Shown here in pieces: positions 23,274 to 34,054 of a stretch of 64,000 bases of DNA. Below the pieces are notes generated by a model that was not told where the DNA came from, searched no databases, and saw nothing but the letters and a program-made list of their open reading frames with translations. Location: the NCBI GenBank assembly GCA_032629725.1, contig JAFEVB010000002.1, forward strand, positions 1,488,001 to 1,552,000, given 5' to 3'. A program made the translations under genes and the position numbers. The stretch comes from Gremmenia infestans. Taxonomy: Eukaryota; Ascomycota; Leotiomycetes; Helotiales; Hamatocanthoscyphaceae. Positions within the stretch are counted from its first letter, which is position 1. Each line of letters begins with the position of its first letter.

Positions 23274-25064
23274 CTCGAAAACCTGTGGTCAAAAAAGCAG
23301 ATCATCAAACTACCTACAAGTTTGAACGCAAAGCACAAAGCGGAGGAATATTTGCGCAACAGAAGGTATTTGAAAGGATCGAGGGAATACTGGGATAGAC
23401 ATGTCAGGCTGATTGATATAGCCCCGCCGCTTATTGTTTCGACCATAACGATCCTCCAAGGACCGTGGAGCCTTTGTTCAGCCCAGGTGAACGAGCCAAG
23501 AACCTCTGATTGGGCATTTGAACAATAGGGCGGTTAATATAAGAATGCAATTCAAGGGTTTGTACGTTGAAATCCTGACTAGGCGAGAGGAGCCGCAGCC
23601 ATGTGGCGATGAATCTGACCGCCTGAAACAGAGACGAAATTGGTATTTACGAAAGAATAGGTTGCCTTTAAAATGCACATTCGCCGGCACGATCGCGCAT
23701 TTCTACTTAAGACCAGGATATACTCTTGAGAAAAGATTGCATGTTTCTGCTTAGAAATAGAACGAAGCAGGGTAACTTCTCGGATAACTGCCCGCCGCAC
23801 GATCTGTTGGCCTTACCTTACTATTCCACCCCCCAACTAAGAAATGTTAATTTGTAGATTTTCTCCATAAAACATAAAATCCTATAGAAATGAATAGCTA
23901 TGGAGATATTTATCGATGGGGGGTGGGGGACTTTGAAGACCGCAAAGAAGATATTTATATACTCGAATAGGAAACGTTCAATCCCATACAAGCCCTGTAA
24001 AAGCACAAATTGTGGAAATATAGTGGGTTAACGGTCCTTAATTGTCTCCGTGCTCCGCTCTTAATTTATTTTTGCGACTTGACAATCGAGACAGTTTTGA
24101 GCCCATGAGCGAGGCTAGACTGGATGCGTGATATATATGGTCTAAGCTTACCAAAAGAGAGACCATGAAACATGGCGTATAACACCCATCCAGCCTTAAG
24201 CGCTTGCCGCAACCCCTCCCTTTTCCTTCGCTTCGAATCGCAAAACCATCTAGGCATCAATGCGATGGGTTGATGGACACAAGATCTTCTGCATACACGA
24301 TGTAAGCAATCCCAGGGAGATAAATATTTCATAAGAATGACAGTGCAAGATACAGGTGCTATCAAATGCGATGAACACATTCCAACAACTCAAAAAGACA
24401 GAAATTGTGAGAAGTGATAAATAGAAATATGGGAAGAGGGATGAATTCGACATGATATAAATAGAGATGTGGATTTCAAAGCACGATCTGCGGTTGTAAC
24501 TACAAGCCAGATGCCTCGAGGGTTCAGCAAATGGAGTCTCTCTCTAACTTTAGATTCTCAGCCTCGAGTTCGGTACCAAGCCTGCGGATTCCTTAGCGGG
24601 CAGTTGTAGATTTATATCCAACATTGCATGGGTAAATGAGTGGTTGTGCACGTGATCCGGGAGAGGAATACTATCTTGCCATCATCTCCGATGCTTGGGA
24701 ACTCCCCATTCGAGATGGAAATGAACCCGCGGTAGTCTCCATCCCACCTCACCAACCATTGCTTGCCTGAATATGAGATGCGATGTAATATTGAAGAAAG
24801 AAAGAAAGAAAGAAATGAAGTGAAAGAAAATGTCATCTTCAGTTGTTTCTTCATGTGTTTGGGTTGACTCCGGTTATGGGTGATGTGCGCTAACGCTAAG
24901 ACTACGCTAGTGCCCAAAGAGGATTGGTGGCAGGTGACCACTTCTTTCTTCAAATCCATTATCATCAACCCCCCCGCCTCTGGTACCATTCATTGCGCAT
25001 CTGCGACTTCGCATATCCACTCCCAATCACCAAGACCAACATCAACATACAAGTCAGCCAAGCT
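23274..25064. other. intergenic region, no gene recognised
   Basis: About 1.8 kb, AT-rich in the middle (23.8-24.5 kb). It contains a GAAA microsatellite (AAGAAAGAAAGAAAGAA near 24796). The last 150 bases are the likely promoter and leader of the SF3b14 gene. Short frames at 24066..24380 and 24612..24989 (minus) look spurious. Confidence 0.5.
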
Positions 25065-25660
25065 ATGAGTCGAGGCGGCAAGCTTGCACCCGAGGTCAAT
25101 CGGTACGTTACGTTGCGCACTTCTTCGTGAGGTCCATGGCTAATTCGTACCTCAGTGTATTGTTCGTCAAGAATCTAAGGTTCGTCCATGCTTTGTGAAA
25201 CCATCCGGGGAGATGGGAAAGGGGATGGCACTGGGATATCAAGCAGCTTACTCATTCGAAATAGCTACAACGTTACTCCAGAGGAGCTCTTCGACCTGTT
25301 TGGCAAATTCGGTCCTATTCGGTACGCCCCCATTCACCACCTTCCTCGTCCTTTGAGCAACATACTAACCCCGAACCAAGTCAAATCCGCCAAGGCATCG
25401 CCAACCAAACCAAAGGAACCGCCTATGTCGTTTACGAGGACGTGATGGATTCCAAGCAAGCTTGCGACAAGTTGAACGGCTTCAACTTCCAAAATCGCTA
25501 TCTCGTTGGTAAGTCCGGCACATTCCCGAATTCACCGCCACATTTTAATGACCTTCCAGTGCTCTACCATCAACCAGAGAAGATGGTTCGATCGAAAGAG
25601 GACCTAGAATCCCGCAAGGAGAATTTAGAGCAGCTCAAGAAACAGCACGGCATCGAATAA
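25065..25660 (+). CDS. SF3B6: SF3b14/p14 (SF3B6), branch-site-binding U2 snRNP subunit
   Basis: Five exons: 25065..25102, 25156..25179, 25265..25321, 25381..25508 and 25560..25660; 115 residues. It is the RRM subunit of SF3b that touches the bulged branch adenosine and binds SF3b155. The spliced protein reads like human p14 throughout: LAPEVNRVLFVKNL, YNVTPEELFDLFGKFGPIRQ, TKGTAYVVYEDVMDSKQAC, LNGFNFQNRYLVVLYHQ, ending KKQHGIE. RNP2 (VLFVKNL) and RNP1 (KGTAYVVYE) are both present. Exon 2 is only 24 nt and carries RNP2. No single open frame reveals this gene. The same frame stays open for 80 codons after the TAA (see separate entry). Confidence 0.94.
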
Positions 25661-25903
25661 CAAACAGACGGGCTTTCGGAAGCAACTGTAGTAGCATGGC
25701 CCTCGCGTCCTCGCCGCTCTACTGTTCGACGAACAAGCAACAACCACAAGGCTCCTGTGAGCCCGTCTTTAAAAGTGTCTCCTGGTCGGAAGGGCAGTTT
25801 GGGAATACCATCATCGGAACGGCGTCAAAGTTCTACTGCTACCCCGGGCTTAGGAGCTTCTTCTTCTTTCTTTGACTTTATGCGCGGGCTGTTTACCAAG
25901 TAG
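25661..25903 (+). other. 80-codon open extension in frame after the SF3b14 stop
   Basis: Directly after the TAA of SF3b14 the same frame continues for 80 sense codons and stops at TAG 25901..25903. The sequence is protein-like, Ser/Arg/Pro-rich: PSRPRRSTVRRTSNN, VSPSLKVSPGRKGSLGIP, and it ends FFDFMRGLFTK. It has no start codon of its own. Two routes could express it: readthrough (the TAA is followed by CAAACA, which fits the CARNBA context that favours readthrough in yeast) or an alternative acceptor AACAAACAG at 25658..25666, which would join exon 4 in frame and replace exon 5. It could also be 3' UTR open by chance. Confidence 0.4.
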
Positions 25904-26442
25904 GCGTTGAAGGGAGGTCACGTTCATAACATCTGATTGTCTGTTTTCCGGCCTTTAGCTAGGATGGACTGGATAGGGTTGCTTTTTTCTTTATGGGGTG
26001 TTGACTCTCGTTGAGGAAATAACTGCAACTTGCAAATGATACGCCTGCTGCTCTGGTTGAGCACAGCACTCTTCTCACCTATAACCATATGCTTCTTCAA
26101 TGTAATACAATTCCTGCTTATTGACATGCTACGCTGATCCGGATCATCGTGATACCGTAAACAGCACGAGCCCCCAATCTTGCCACGTGCAGGCGTAGCA
26201 TTGGTCCCTGCAACAGGATCATTTACAAATCTACCCCTGTCGGTTGGTCACCCCCCTCCAAGTAAACCCCTCCATCTTTACCTCACTTACCTTATCTATC
26301 AACGACCCCTCCTCTCCTCCTACTTCTCAACCTCACCACATCCATCACATCAACACAAAGCCAAACAACCACCTTCACCCACCTCTCAAGCCCAAAAACT
26401 TATCTACAAGAAATCAACCAGACAACCAGCCCAACAGCAAAC
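25904..26442. other. spacer and pyrimidine-rich leader of the metallothionein-like gene
   Basis: No gene recognised. The last 170 bases are C-rich on the plus strand (CACTCACCTTATC and similar tracts), as expected for a highly transcribed fungal gene leader. Confidence 0.5.
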
Positions 26443-26617
26443 ATGCACGGCTCAAGCTGTCCCAAATGCGGCGCCTCTAGCAGCGACGGTGGAAAGACCT
26501 GTGGATCGTGCGGCGCTGTATGTCTCCCCTCGTTCTTTCTCTCCCTTCCTACTGACCCTTCTTGATTTATTATTGTCGTTGAATCATGCTAATAAACGAC
26601 AGAGCTGCCCACAGTAA
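26443..26617 (+). CDS. very small cysteine-rich peptide, metallothionein-like
   Basis: Exons 26443..26517 and 26603..26617; 29 residues. Read as MHGSSCPKCGASSSDGGKTC followed by GSCGASCPQ. Five cysteines are arranged CxxC-x10-CxxC-x3-C with Gly/Ser spacers and no aromatic residues. This is the composition of fungal copper metallothioneins. The gene is too short for ordinary ORF finding. An 85-nt intron (GTATGT...CTAAT...GACAG) separates the last four codons. A pyrimidine-rich leader supports real expression. Metal-binding function is inferred from composition only. Confidence 0.68.
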
Positions 26618-27396
26618 ACCCGAGATCCCTCTCTACCCCGCCTTGTCTCGTTAGCCGTGTTGAATAGCGGACGGTAGATGGATTGCACGAGATTGGCATA
26701 CGGATGGTTGGCTGGGTTGGAGGGTTCTTGCGTGTTCTTATTGGGTGGGGGTGGGGTGGTTTTTTTGGTGCTGCATAGCGAGAATGGGGCTCGTAGGACT
26801 GGGTATGGGTATGGGTGTGGGTGTGGTGATGGGACTGGGGAGCTGGATGGATGATGAATAAATGAATGCATTGGTTTCTTTCTCCATACGTGATGTCTAT
26901 CTATACATGCCCTGGTGACACCATACTACAATACACTACTCACTCACCCCTTTCCAAGCCCGCCTTAGATATAACAGAGTCGTACAATGTCCGGGGTACG
27001 GAGTAAGCAAGCGAGACTGATGTTCTATCAAGGTCGCCGATGAATTTCAGTTTTGCTGTCAAAGAAAGGAAAGGAACTTTATGGGTCAGCCCATTCATTT
27101 TCTCGGTGACTTGCAATATCCCAACGATGTTCTTCGTATCACAGTGCTGATATTGGTAATTAGACTCCAGGGCCAACGTAAGCTCCCAGAGTTCAAGTAA
27201 GCAGATTCTTGCATTCTAACCAATCCAACGACCGGAAAGCGAAGTCTACGATGTGGTTGTGTTGGTTTCCGAACTCGTTGTCATTTCCGCATATATATAT
27301 ATATTGAGATGAGTCCACTACACTCTCTCTTTGGCATTACAGTCTCTTTTGTGTAAGAAGCCAGCTACTAGCTAGCCAGCCAGCCAGCCAGCGAAT
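26618..27396. other. intergenic region
   Basis: GT-rich tract with repeated GGGTATGGGTGTGGGTGTGG near 26803. An AT dinucleotide run (ATATATATATAT near 27291) and a CCAG tetranucleotide run (near 27375..27391) lie just upstream of the next small gene. No gene recognised. Confidence 0.5.
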
Positions 27397-27703
27397 ATGC
27401 AATTCTCAACCCTAGTCGGCATTGCTTCTCTCATCATCCTTGTTTGCGTCTGGGGTGCACCAGCAACAGCCCAAGACGGCTCCCACGCAGTTAATGATCT
27501 GGGCGATATTACTTGGCGACTTAGTGGCGCAAGAAGGGGGATTGGGCCATTTACTGGGCGACATACTTCGTAGACAGGCAGAAGACAAGAAGGTGCAGCC
27601 GGTAACCGTTGATGACATTATTGCCACCATACTTGATCGAAATACAGCTCGGCCTCTTTCCGTGATTGAGAGACAAGACAGGGCGCCGTCTCTTTCCAGC
27701 TAG
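27397..27703 (+). pseudogene. small secreted protein gene with an apparent frame break
   Basis: From ATG 27397 the frame gives MQFSTLVGIASLIILVCVWG and APATAQDGSHAVNDLGDI, a good signal peptide with an AxA-type cleavage region, but it loses coding character and stops at 27573. The next frame (+1), from about 27510, gives LGDLVAQEGGLGHLLGDIL, RRQAEDKKVQPVTVDDIIA and a tail ending APSLSS, stop 27703. A single-base shift near 27503..27512 would unite them into a roughly 100-residue secreted protein. A 35-nt GT-AG intron is formally possible but too short. Either a decayed gene, a sequencing indel, or a real 58-residue peptide. Family not recognised. Confidence 0.45.
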
Positions 27704-28943
27704 TCTCATCACCAGAACTGCGCAGGAAATCGGATGTTGTGGGTGTTTGGACACAATACAAAACGAACCCTTGGTTGAGCCCTGAGGGCTGGGTCTGTGA
27801 CGATGGCTTCGAGGATCCAAGGCATGAGACCCAGGTCAAGGCCCGTCTTCACTCTACAGCGCTCGATCCGATTAGCGTCTTAACGAAGAATGTTTGGACC
27901 TCTGTCTTTGTGATTTCTTCTGTACTTCCACATGTCTTTGGTGGTACATTTTGGTGTGGTTACTGATGGGGGGAGAGTTTGGTGGTCTGCCTTATTATTG
28001 GAAATGTAATATTACTATACATGGGTAGCAAGAAAAAGCATGTCTCATGTCCAATGAATAACTGAGTTGCTAAAGGACAAAAGGACATGAGGGTGACGCG
28101 CCGCTCCATTGAGGCGCTGGCTATTAGTGAGGTGCTTTGAGCACATCCTCCCTCATGCGAGCAACTACGTGCCACCTATGATAGATGTTGTAATATTGAA
28201 GGTGATATCACCAGAACAGAGAACGCTTTTCAACTTTGAGGAACTTCGGTCGACTTGTGCAAAGGAGAGGTAGAATTCTGTTTCGTACTCGACCCGTTTT
28301 CGACGGGAAGAACAAAGGCAGCGGCTTGAGAGACGGATGGTGATCTATAATAACTGGAGCTGAAATTTCAAATTGCAAGAGAATATTTAGCACTACCGCA
28401 TGGGCTATTCTTCTATCTAGGTAGACATGAAGACATATAGAAGAGCGAAGGCCTTGAGGACGTCGAAATATGCAGATATCCATGACCGTAAGACCCGTAA
28501 TACCTGTACTTTTCATTGGAGGATAGAAAGAAACATCGCCCTAAAGTGGCGTTTGGGTCACAAGCCACTATCTAACCTAATCTCAACACAGCCGCATCCT
28601 TGTAAGGAAGGATCATGATGGCTTCACTTCCTTGATATCTCGAAAACATAACTGTATCTACATTCTTCACTTCTACCTTGTATCTGTGTTGAACAATAAT
28701 ACTGCGCATTCTTGTATCGTACTGTAACTGCTTGCGTCACATAAGGGCTTAAGGGCTTTGATCGACAATTTCTCCAGCAGGCTGCACTCCACCACCACTT
28801 GGAAACAATAAGCAAGCACAAGCAATCAGATCAACCATCTCGACAACTCCCACGAACTGTTGGGTGGAGAATCATACTTCATCTTTACCATCTTCCTCTA
28901 GACATATACACATCCAACGCCCCGTCTCTCCACACTCGAGCTC
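27704..28943. other. intergenic region, no gene recognised
   Basis: About 1.2 kb without a supported gene on either strand. The final 150 bases form the C/A-rich leader of the next gene. Confidence 0.5.
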
Positions 28944-30228
28944 ATGCTCCCTCCACCGGGCTTAGAGCCCTCACTCTCCTCCCTCCTCGAAAATGCCACA
29001 CCCACAAGCATCCTCTCATCCACGATAGCAACACTCTCCTCCATCCTCCCTATAGGCGTCGACATGCCTTCCCCCACCACAATCGCTGCGCTCGCATCAG
29101 CGACCGCCATCGCACTCTCAGACTCCATATCCTTCGAAGACAAGCCTAAACCGCCCCCCGAAAACGGCGAATGTAGCCTTCTAGGTCCCTTTGCAATACT
29201 CGTACAAGCCGCCTTGGGATGTCTGGCATTACTGGCACTGGTATACAAGAGATGGAGAGAACGACCTCAACGACCCATCAAGATCTGGTCCTTTGATGTC
29301 TCGAAACAGGTCGTGGGCAGCGTGCTGGTGCATATTTCGAATCTACTAATGAGCATGATGTCTTCTGGGCAGTTCAGTATAAAAGTCGATGCGACGAGCG
29401 TTGCCCATAGACGGATGGTGGATGCGGATGGGAAGTACAGCCCAAATCCATGTTCGTTCTATTTACTGAACTTGGCGATTGATGTAAGTTGCCTTCCACT
29501 GGCCTTTTCACAGAAGAAGAGAATATTAATGCTTGGGATAGACTACGATAGGGATACCAATCCTTATTTTCCTCTTGAGAATCCTCACAGCTCTTTTCGC
29601 CATGACGCCCCTAGGCAACCCCCGCGAATCAATAGAATCAGGCAACTACGGCTCACCCCCGCGGGCCTGGTGGTGGTGCAAACAATCCATCATCTACTTT
29701 ATAGGACTTATGGGCATGAAGATTTGCGTCCTAATCATCTTTCTTGTACTGCCATGGATATCACGTATCGGAGATTGGGCTCTACGCTGGACGGACGGAG
29801 ACGAGGCGCTGCAGGTTATCTTCGTGATGCTGGTATTCCCTGTCATCATGAACGCGACGCAGTATTATATCATTGATTCGTTTATCAAGAAACAGGGTCA
29901 GGAGCAAGCGCATGAGAGAATTCCGGAGGACGACTCGGATAGTGAGAGGGGTGGAGAGATGGATGGCGAGGAGGTACATTCGGATGATGAAGAGGATCCC
30001 GAGGTGTTGGCAAAGGCAAAGAAAGCCAACAAGGACTCAGTCGCTACGAAGACATCAAGCGAAAGTGGAACAAAGAAGCCTCGCAGACTACAAACGGGGA
30101 GCAAAGACTACGATCCTCAATATGACGGCGAGAACAGTCCCACGGTAGTAGGAAGTGGTAGCACCACCGAGCGAGAGAGATTCGTGCGGAAGGAGAGTGG
30201 TGATGAGGACACGACACCCAACAAGTAG
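28944..30228 (+). CDS. vacuolar membrane protein of the YPL162C/STIMATE (TMEM110) family
   Basis: Exons 28944..29483 and 29542..30228; 408 residues. Seen: luminal Ser/Thr-rich N-terminus, then membrane segments: SLLGPFAILVQAALGCLALLAL; VGSVLVHISNLLMSMM; the family hallmark NPCSFYLLNLAID joined to TTIGIPILIFLLRIL across the intron; WWCKQSIIYFIGLMGMKICVL with LIIFLVLP; and VIFVMLVFPVIMNATQYYII. A long acidic and Ser-rich cytoplasmic tail follows. Yeast YPL162C is a vacuolar membrane protein of unknown role, and the animal homologue STIMATE acts at ER-plasma membrane contacts in calcium entry. The splice join lies inside the most conserved motif, which supports the model. Confidence 0.88.
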
Positions 30229-31716
30229 AGGTAATGAATGGGAGTCCTGTAAAGAAACATGTATTTACCACACAGGGTGTGCTGGATTGCCTTATATTAC
30301 AGAAATGAATGGCGTGGCGCTGGGGCGTTGGTACCGAATATCGAGTACATTGCATTTGCATAAGCAGAGCGAATTGGTCAAATTCGAGATTCAATTCCTC
30401 TTCCCATCAATCATTTCAAAATGTGACAATTCATAAATGCGAAATTCAGGGAAGAATTCATCCAAGTGGATATTAATACATGCGTCACCGTTTTACATCC
30501 ATACCTTCATCTCTTATCTACCCAAACGGAAGGCATTTCTTCGAGACTCAAGTGCTCGCTCGCTCACTCATATATAGTTTGAATGAAACATATGGACTCA
30601 TATGCTATGGTATTGGTGGCGTAGCTACGGTAACTGCTGCTGTGCTTTTGTTGTTTGTCGGGATGGTTGATGCTGCTATCATTTTGTATTTCGCTGGATT
30701 GGATTGAGTTGGGTTGAGTTGATTTCTGGCAATGAATGAAAATGGGAGGGAAGTGTTGGAAGTTCTTTTCCTCTGAAACTTCTAGACTCTTGAGTTATAT
30801 GTGCCAGTGGCTAAGTACCGGTAGTAAACCCGCCTTCATTTCGAGAGCGAGATTTCTCCTGGGTCAGTTACACCGGACGCGCCTTTTCGTTGGTTGACTT
30901 GTTTCATTCGGATTTGGTGTTATTGTTCTACTCCATAAATAAGTTGATCGGACCAGGAGGATCCTAGAGGAAGGAATCTCGTTGAGGCACTGAAATTCTG
31001 GATGGATGGGTATTTTCCGCGGGACTTTCCGCAGTCGCAGATATATGGAGTAAGTCTTATACGAAGAGTCTTACGGTCTTCTGTATGAAATGTCGCTACT
31101 CGAAGCATTTTCATGTCCCAACCTGCCTAGCACGTTATAAATCGGTGCTGCCTAGTACGAGGAAGCATCGTAAACATTTTGGGGGTTTATACCCGTGAAG
31201 CACTATACGGGAAGCATCTTTTGATCTAAGTTCGAGATACAGGATATATATTAGCAAAATTTTAATTGCTTATTTGATGATTCGAGTTCTAGCTAATCGC
31301 TAAATTCATTTCTCTGTCATATTCATGCACTTTGTTCCAGTACGATTAAAATTGTGACTGGTGTTTTTATTCTTAAGCGAGGCCCCTAATTCTGAACCGA
31401 GACCCTCTCTTCATCAACTCCAAACGCAGCCCAGTGTTTCAGCGTCGGGTCGCTTCCCACAATCCATTTCCGGTTATTAAACGTTCCACTACTATAGAAC
31501 TATCCAGTCGGTAGACGTGGTACTCAAAGACCAGCTCGGTTTCTTGCATGGACCGCCTGGCCATGAAGATCTGAAGTTTATTGCTAGATTTCATATTTCT
31601 CCGCGCATCTGTTATAAGAATGTCTAATAATTCCCAGTTTCTTCTGACTTCCAATCCAGCTACATTCTCGTAAACAACTCAAACCATCCATCAATCAATC
31701 AATCATCACCGTGAAC
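30229..31716. other. intergenic region, no supported gene
   Basis: About 1.5 kb. A 75-codon frame at 30480..30707 encodes two hydrophobic stretches, but I see no family or splice partner. The region becomes AT-rich toward 31.3 kb. Confidence 0.5.
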
Positions 31717-32323
31717 ATGCGCTGCAACATATTCCTCACCATCCTGACGGCCAGCTCGCTGGCTGCAGCAACACTCGACCCCGCCACATCAAACACCAAA
31801 GGGAAATGCCCTGCCACATACAACTGCTCTGGTATGATAAAATGCCCCTGAGCTTTATTTACCCCATAGCTTGCTTGCCTCTCTAACACACACACTCGAC
31901 ACACAGCCACGAAAGTCTCCACAGCCATCCAAGCAGCGGAATGCTCCCATAACACCCGCACATCTTCCACCCAAACCTTCGCTGTCTTCGTCACAGATCA
32001 TCAGTACGATAGCTCTCATGGCGCGCCCTATGGAACATGTAGCGCGTATACATGTACTGCGCCCACGACTGCGCAGATGACGGACGTTGATACGGATTGC
32101 TGGACCTTTTTCTGGAGGTGAGTTTCATTTTACTTCTGCTTGTCCTGTGCTGTGGTACTGTAGCACGGGGGAAAGATGGATGGATGCTGATTCAGGACCG
32201 TGTAGCGGCAAGGGCGCATCAAGTGGATATGGAACGAATTGTATCGAGAGTCCGACGACGGGGGAGTGCGGATGTGAGAATTCGGATGGGACGTTCGTTG
32301 CGGGGAGTAGCTCTTGCACTTAA
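31717..32323 (+). CDS. secreted small cysteine-rich protein (effector-like)
   Basis: Exons 31717..31831, 31907..32117 and 32164..32323; 161 residues. Seen: signal peptide MRCNIFLTILTASSLAAA, then a mature part of about 140 residues with 11 cysteines: GKCPATYNC, AAECS, YGTCSAYTCTAP, TDCWTFFW, GPCSG, GTNC, GECGC and SSSCT. No transmembrane segment or GPI signal follows. Size, signal peptide and cysteine content fit fungal effector-like secreted proteins. I do not recognise the family. All three splice junctions preserve frame (phases 1 and 2). The last exon alone lies in a different frame from exon 2, so single-frame calls miss the protein. Confidence 0.78.
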
Positions 32324-32607
32324 GTGGTGGTTGGACTGGGTGATGTTGGGACTCTTCGCCCGTTTGCCTCAGATCCATCGCGGCCGTGTTGTCTTAGACA
32401 GACAATCCGATTTTCCTTTTCAAGTTCCTTGAAGGATTCTGCTTCCCCTTTTTTTCTATTTCTTCCGTTGATCGAAATATTCTTGGCTTGATAGAAGTAG
32501 TGAATCTTATCCCGGTGTATCACGTGGGTTTACCAATTATATAAATATCCTTCTCCATCCACCACTACAACCCTTTACCTCTCCAAGCGAGATAGAACAC
32601 AAAAGCG

Positions 32608-33238
32608 TTAACCTTTCTTCTCACCCTTCTTCTTCTGCTTCCTGCTGCCGTTAGTGCCAGCCACCATTTTCTCTTCCAGCTGCCCCAGCCCAAGCCTCCT
32701 CAATCTCGACAAAAATTTCTCATCCCTCAAATCATCTTTTGAAATCCCAAAGACTTCTCTATAAATAGGCGCCATATCATGAGGTCCACACGGCCTTGCA
32801 TCCCCACTCGCCTTTCTTTTTTCCAAAAAAATTCTTCAGGCAGGATTTAATTGCTTCTTCAATAGTCATTGTCTCGGACGTCGGGCTAGGCTTTTCTTTG
32901 GCCAGTTCATTAACTTCGTCCTCAAGCGCGAGAGCTTCAAATCCAGGCGCTTCGTCTTGAGTCGAGGGAGAGACGATAGTGCTCTTTATGCGTAATGCCT
33001 CCGAAGGCGTGAAATATGGGCCGCTGATATACAATTCGTCAGTCGTGCAGAGGGTACGCGCTTCGGCTGCGCGATCCTTCGCGATATTGCTGAGATCGTG
33101 AAGGAGGATGCAGACTCTGTACCAGAGGTCCAAGTTTGATTTAAGGTCTGATAGTGTTGTCTCCGTCTCATTATGTGGTGTGTTTTCTGCATGTCTAATT
33201 TGTTTTGGGGGTGTGTAAGTTGACGTTGTTTTGGCCAT
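32608..33238 (-). CDS. hypothetical protein with a frame break or an unusual intron
   Basis: The first minus-strand frame starts at ATG 33238 (MAKTTSTYTPPKQIRHAE) and runs 140 residues, including SNLDLWYRVCILLHDLSNIA and MTIEEAIKSCLKNFF. The coding character then moves to the +1 frame, continuing EVFGISKDDLRDEKFLSRL, RRLGLGQLEEKM and a Lys-rich end, stop 32608. The shift lies at homopolymers (A7 and T6 on the plus strand, 32819..32831). Explanations: a one-base homopolymer indel, or a 49-nt intron with a weak donor GTGGGG and acceptor TTATAG that also restores frame. Function unknown. The C-terminus SRKQKKKGEKKG is basic. Confidence 0.5.
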
Positions 33239-34054
33239 CTTGAAGTTCGAACCGCGGTGTTAGATTGTTTAAGTGATTTGGGATGATGATGTTCTTTCGC
33301 TTGAGTAGAGAAAATTTGTTTTGCTTTGAGCAAGAAACAAGGGATTGTAAAACATTAAAACATATCGAGGAGAATTGTTTTCAAGTAGGACTAAAAATAA
33401 GTTACAATTACTAAAGTCGAGTCGCTTTAGGGTTTACACTCTTTTTAGTGGGTGCGCCAAGTCGTGGCGCCAGTAAAATTGGCTTGCAAACATTTTGAAC
33501 CCGTTTGAAGGTCTGGTAAGCTATTGTGATATTTTCACAAGTTCATGGTCTAATTGCTAGTTCCCACTTGGACAGCGAGGAAAGGGGTCGTCCTATTTGA
33601 TTAGCTTCCGAACATTTCTTCTGTATCTTATGACAGCCTCAGATTTCTTTCGAATTCCTATTATCCTGCGCGCACGACCAAACATTGATACGATATCACC
33701 TGTGTTATGTTGAAACACTTCATAGCTAGGTCGTATGACCGCAAAATGCTATTAAATAATCATTGTTCTCAGATCAAGGGTATATAGAGTCGCTATAAAG
33801 AAGAATGTGCGGAGGTAGATAAAGTGTTCGCAAGCCTTGTGCCCAGTTGTCGTATCAAGGTTCACCGATCTGCCTCCTTTTTGCCTTTTCAGTAACAAAC
33901 CCAAATCAATGCCCCAATCCTGATATGAACGTTCCAATCATGTCTTCATTTCCCAGCTCCAAAGTCCCAACACCCATCGTGATCATTAGTTGAAGGTAAC
34001 CGCCCTGTCACCAACGGAATACCACCCCCTTGTTCAACCCATATCTTCGAATCC
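33239..34054. other. intergenic region, no gene recognised
   Basis: About 0.8 kb separating two minus-strand genes. No supported frame, RNA or repeat. Confidence 0.5.

Noticed and set aside
24796..24815. GAAA microsatellite; also AT run at 27291, CCAG run at 27375 and GA run at 14034
   Set aside because: Ordinary simple repeats with no evident role.
30480..30707. 75-codon frame with hydrophobic stretches
   Set aside because: No family, no splice partner and no conserved motif; could be chance.
32810..32835. Possible programmed -1 frameshift at A AAA AAG in the 32.6-33.2 kb gene
   Set aside because: The heptamer is in the right phase for -1, but the downstream coding frame is +1, so this mechanism would not produce it.
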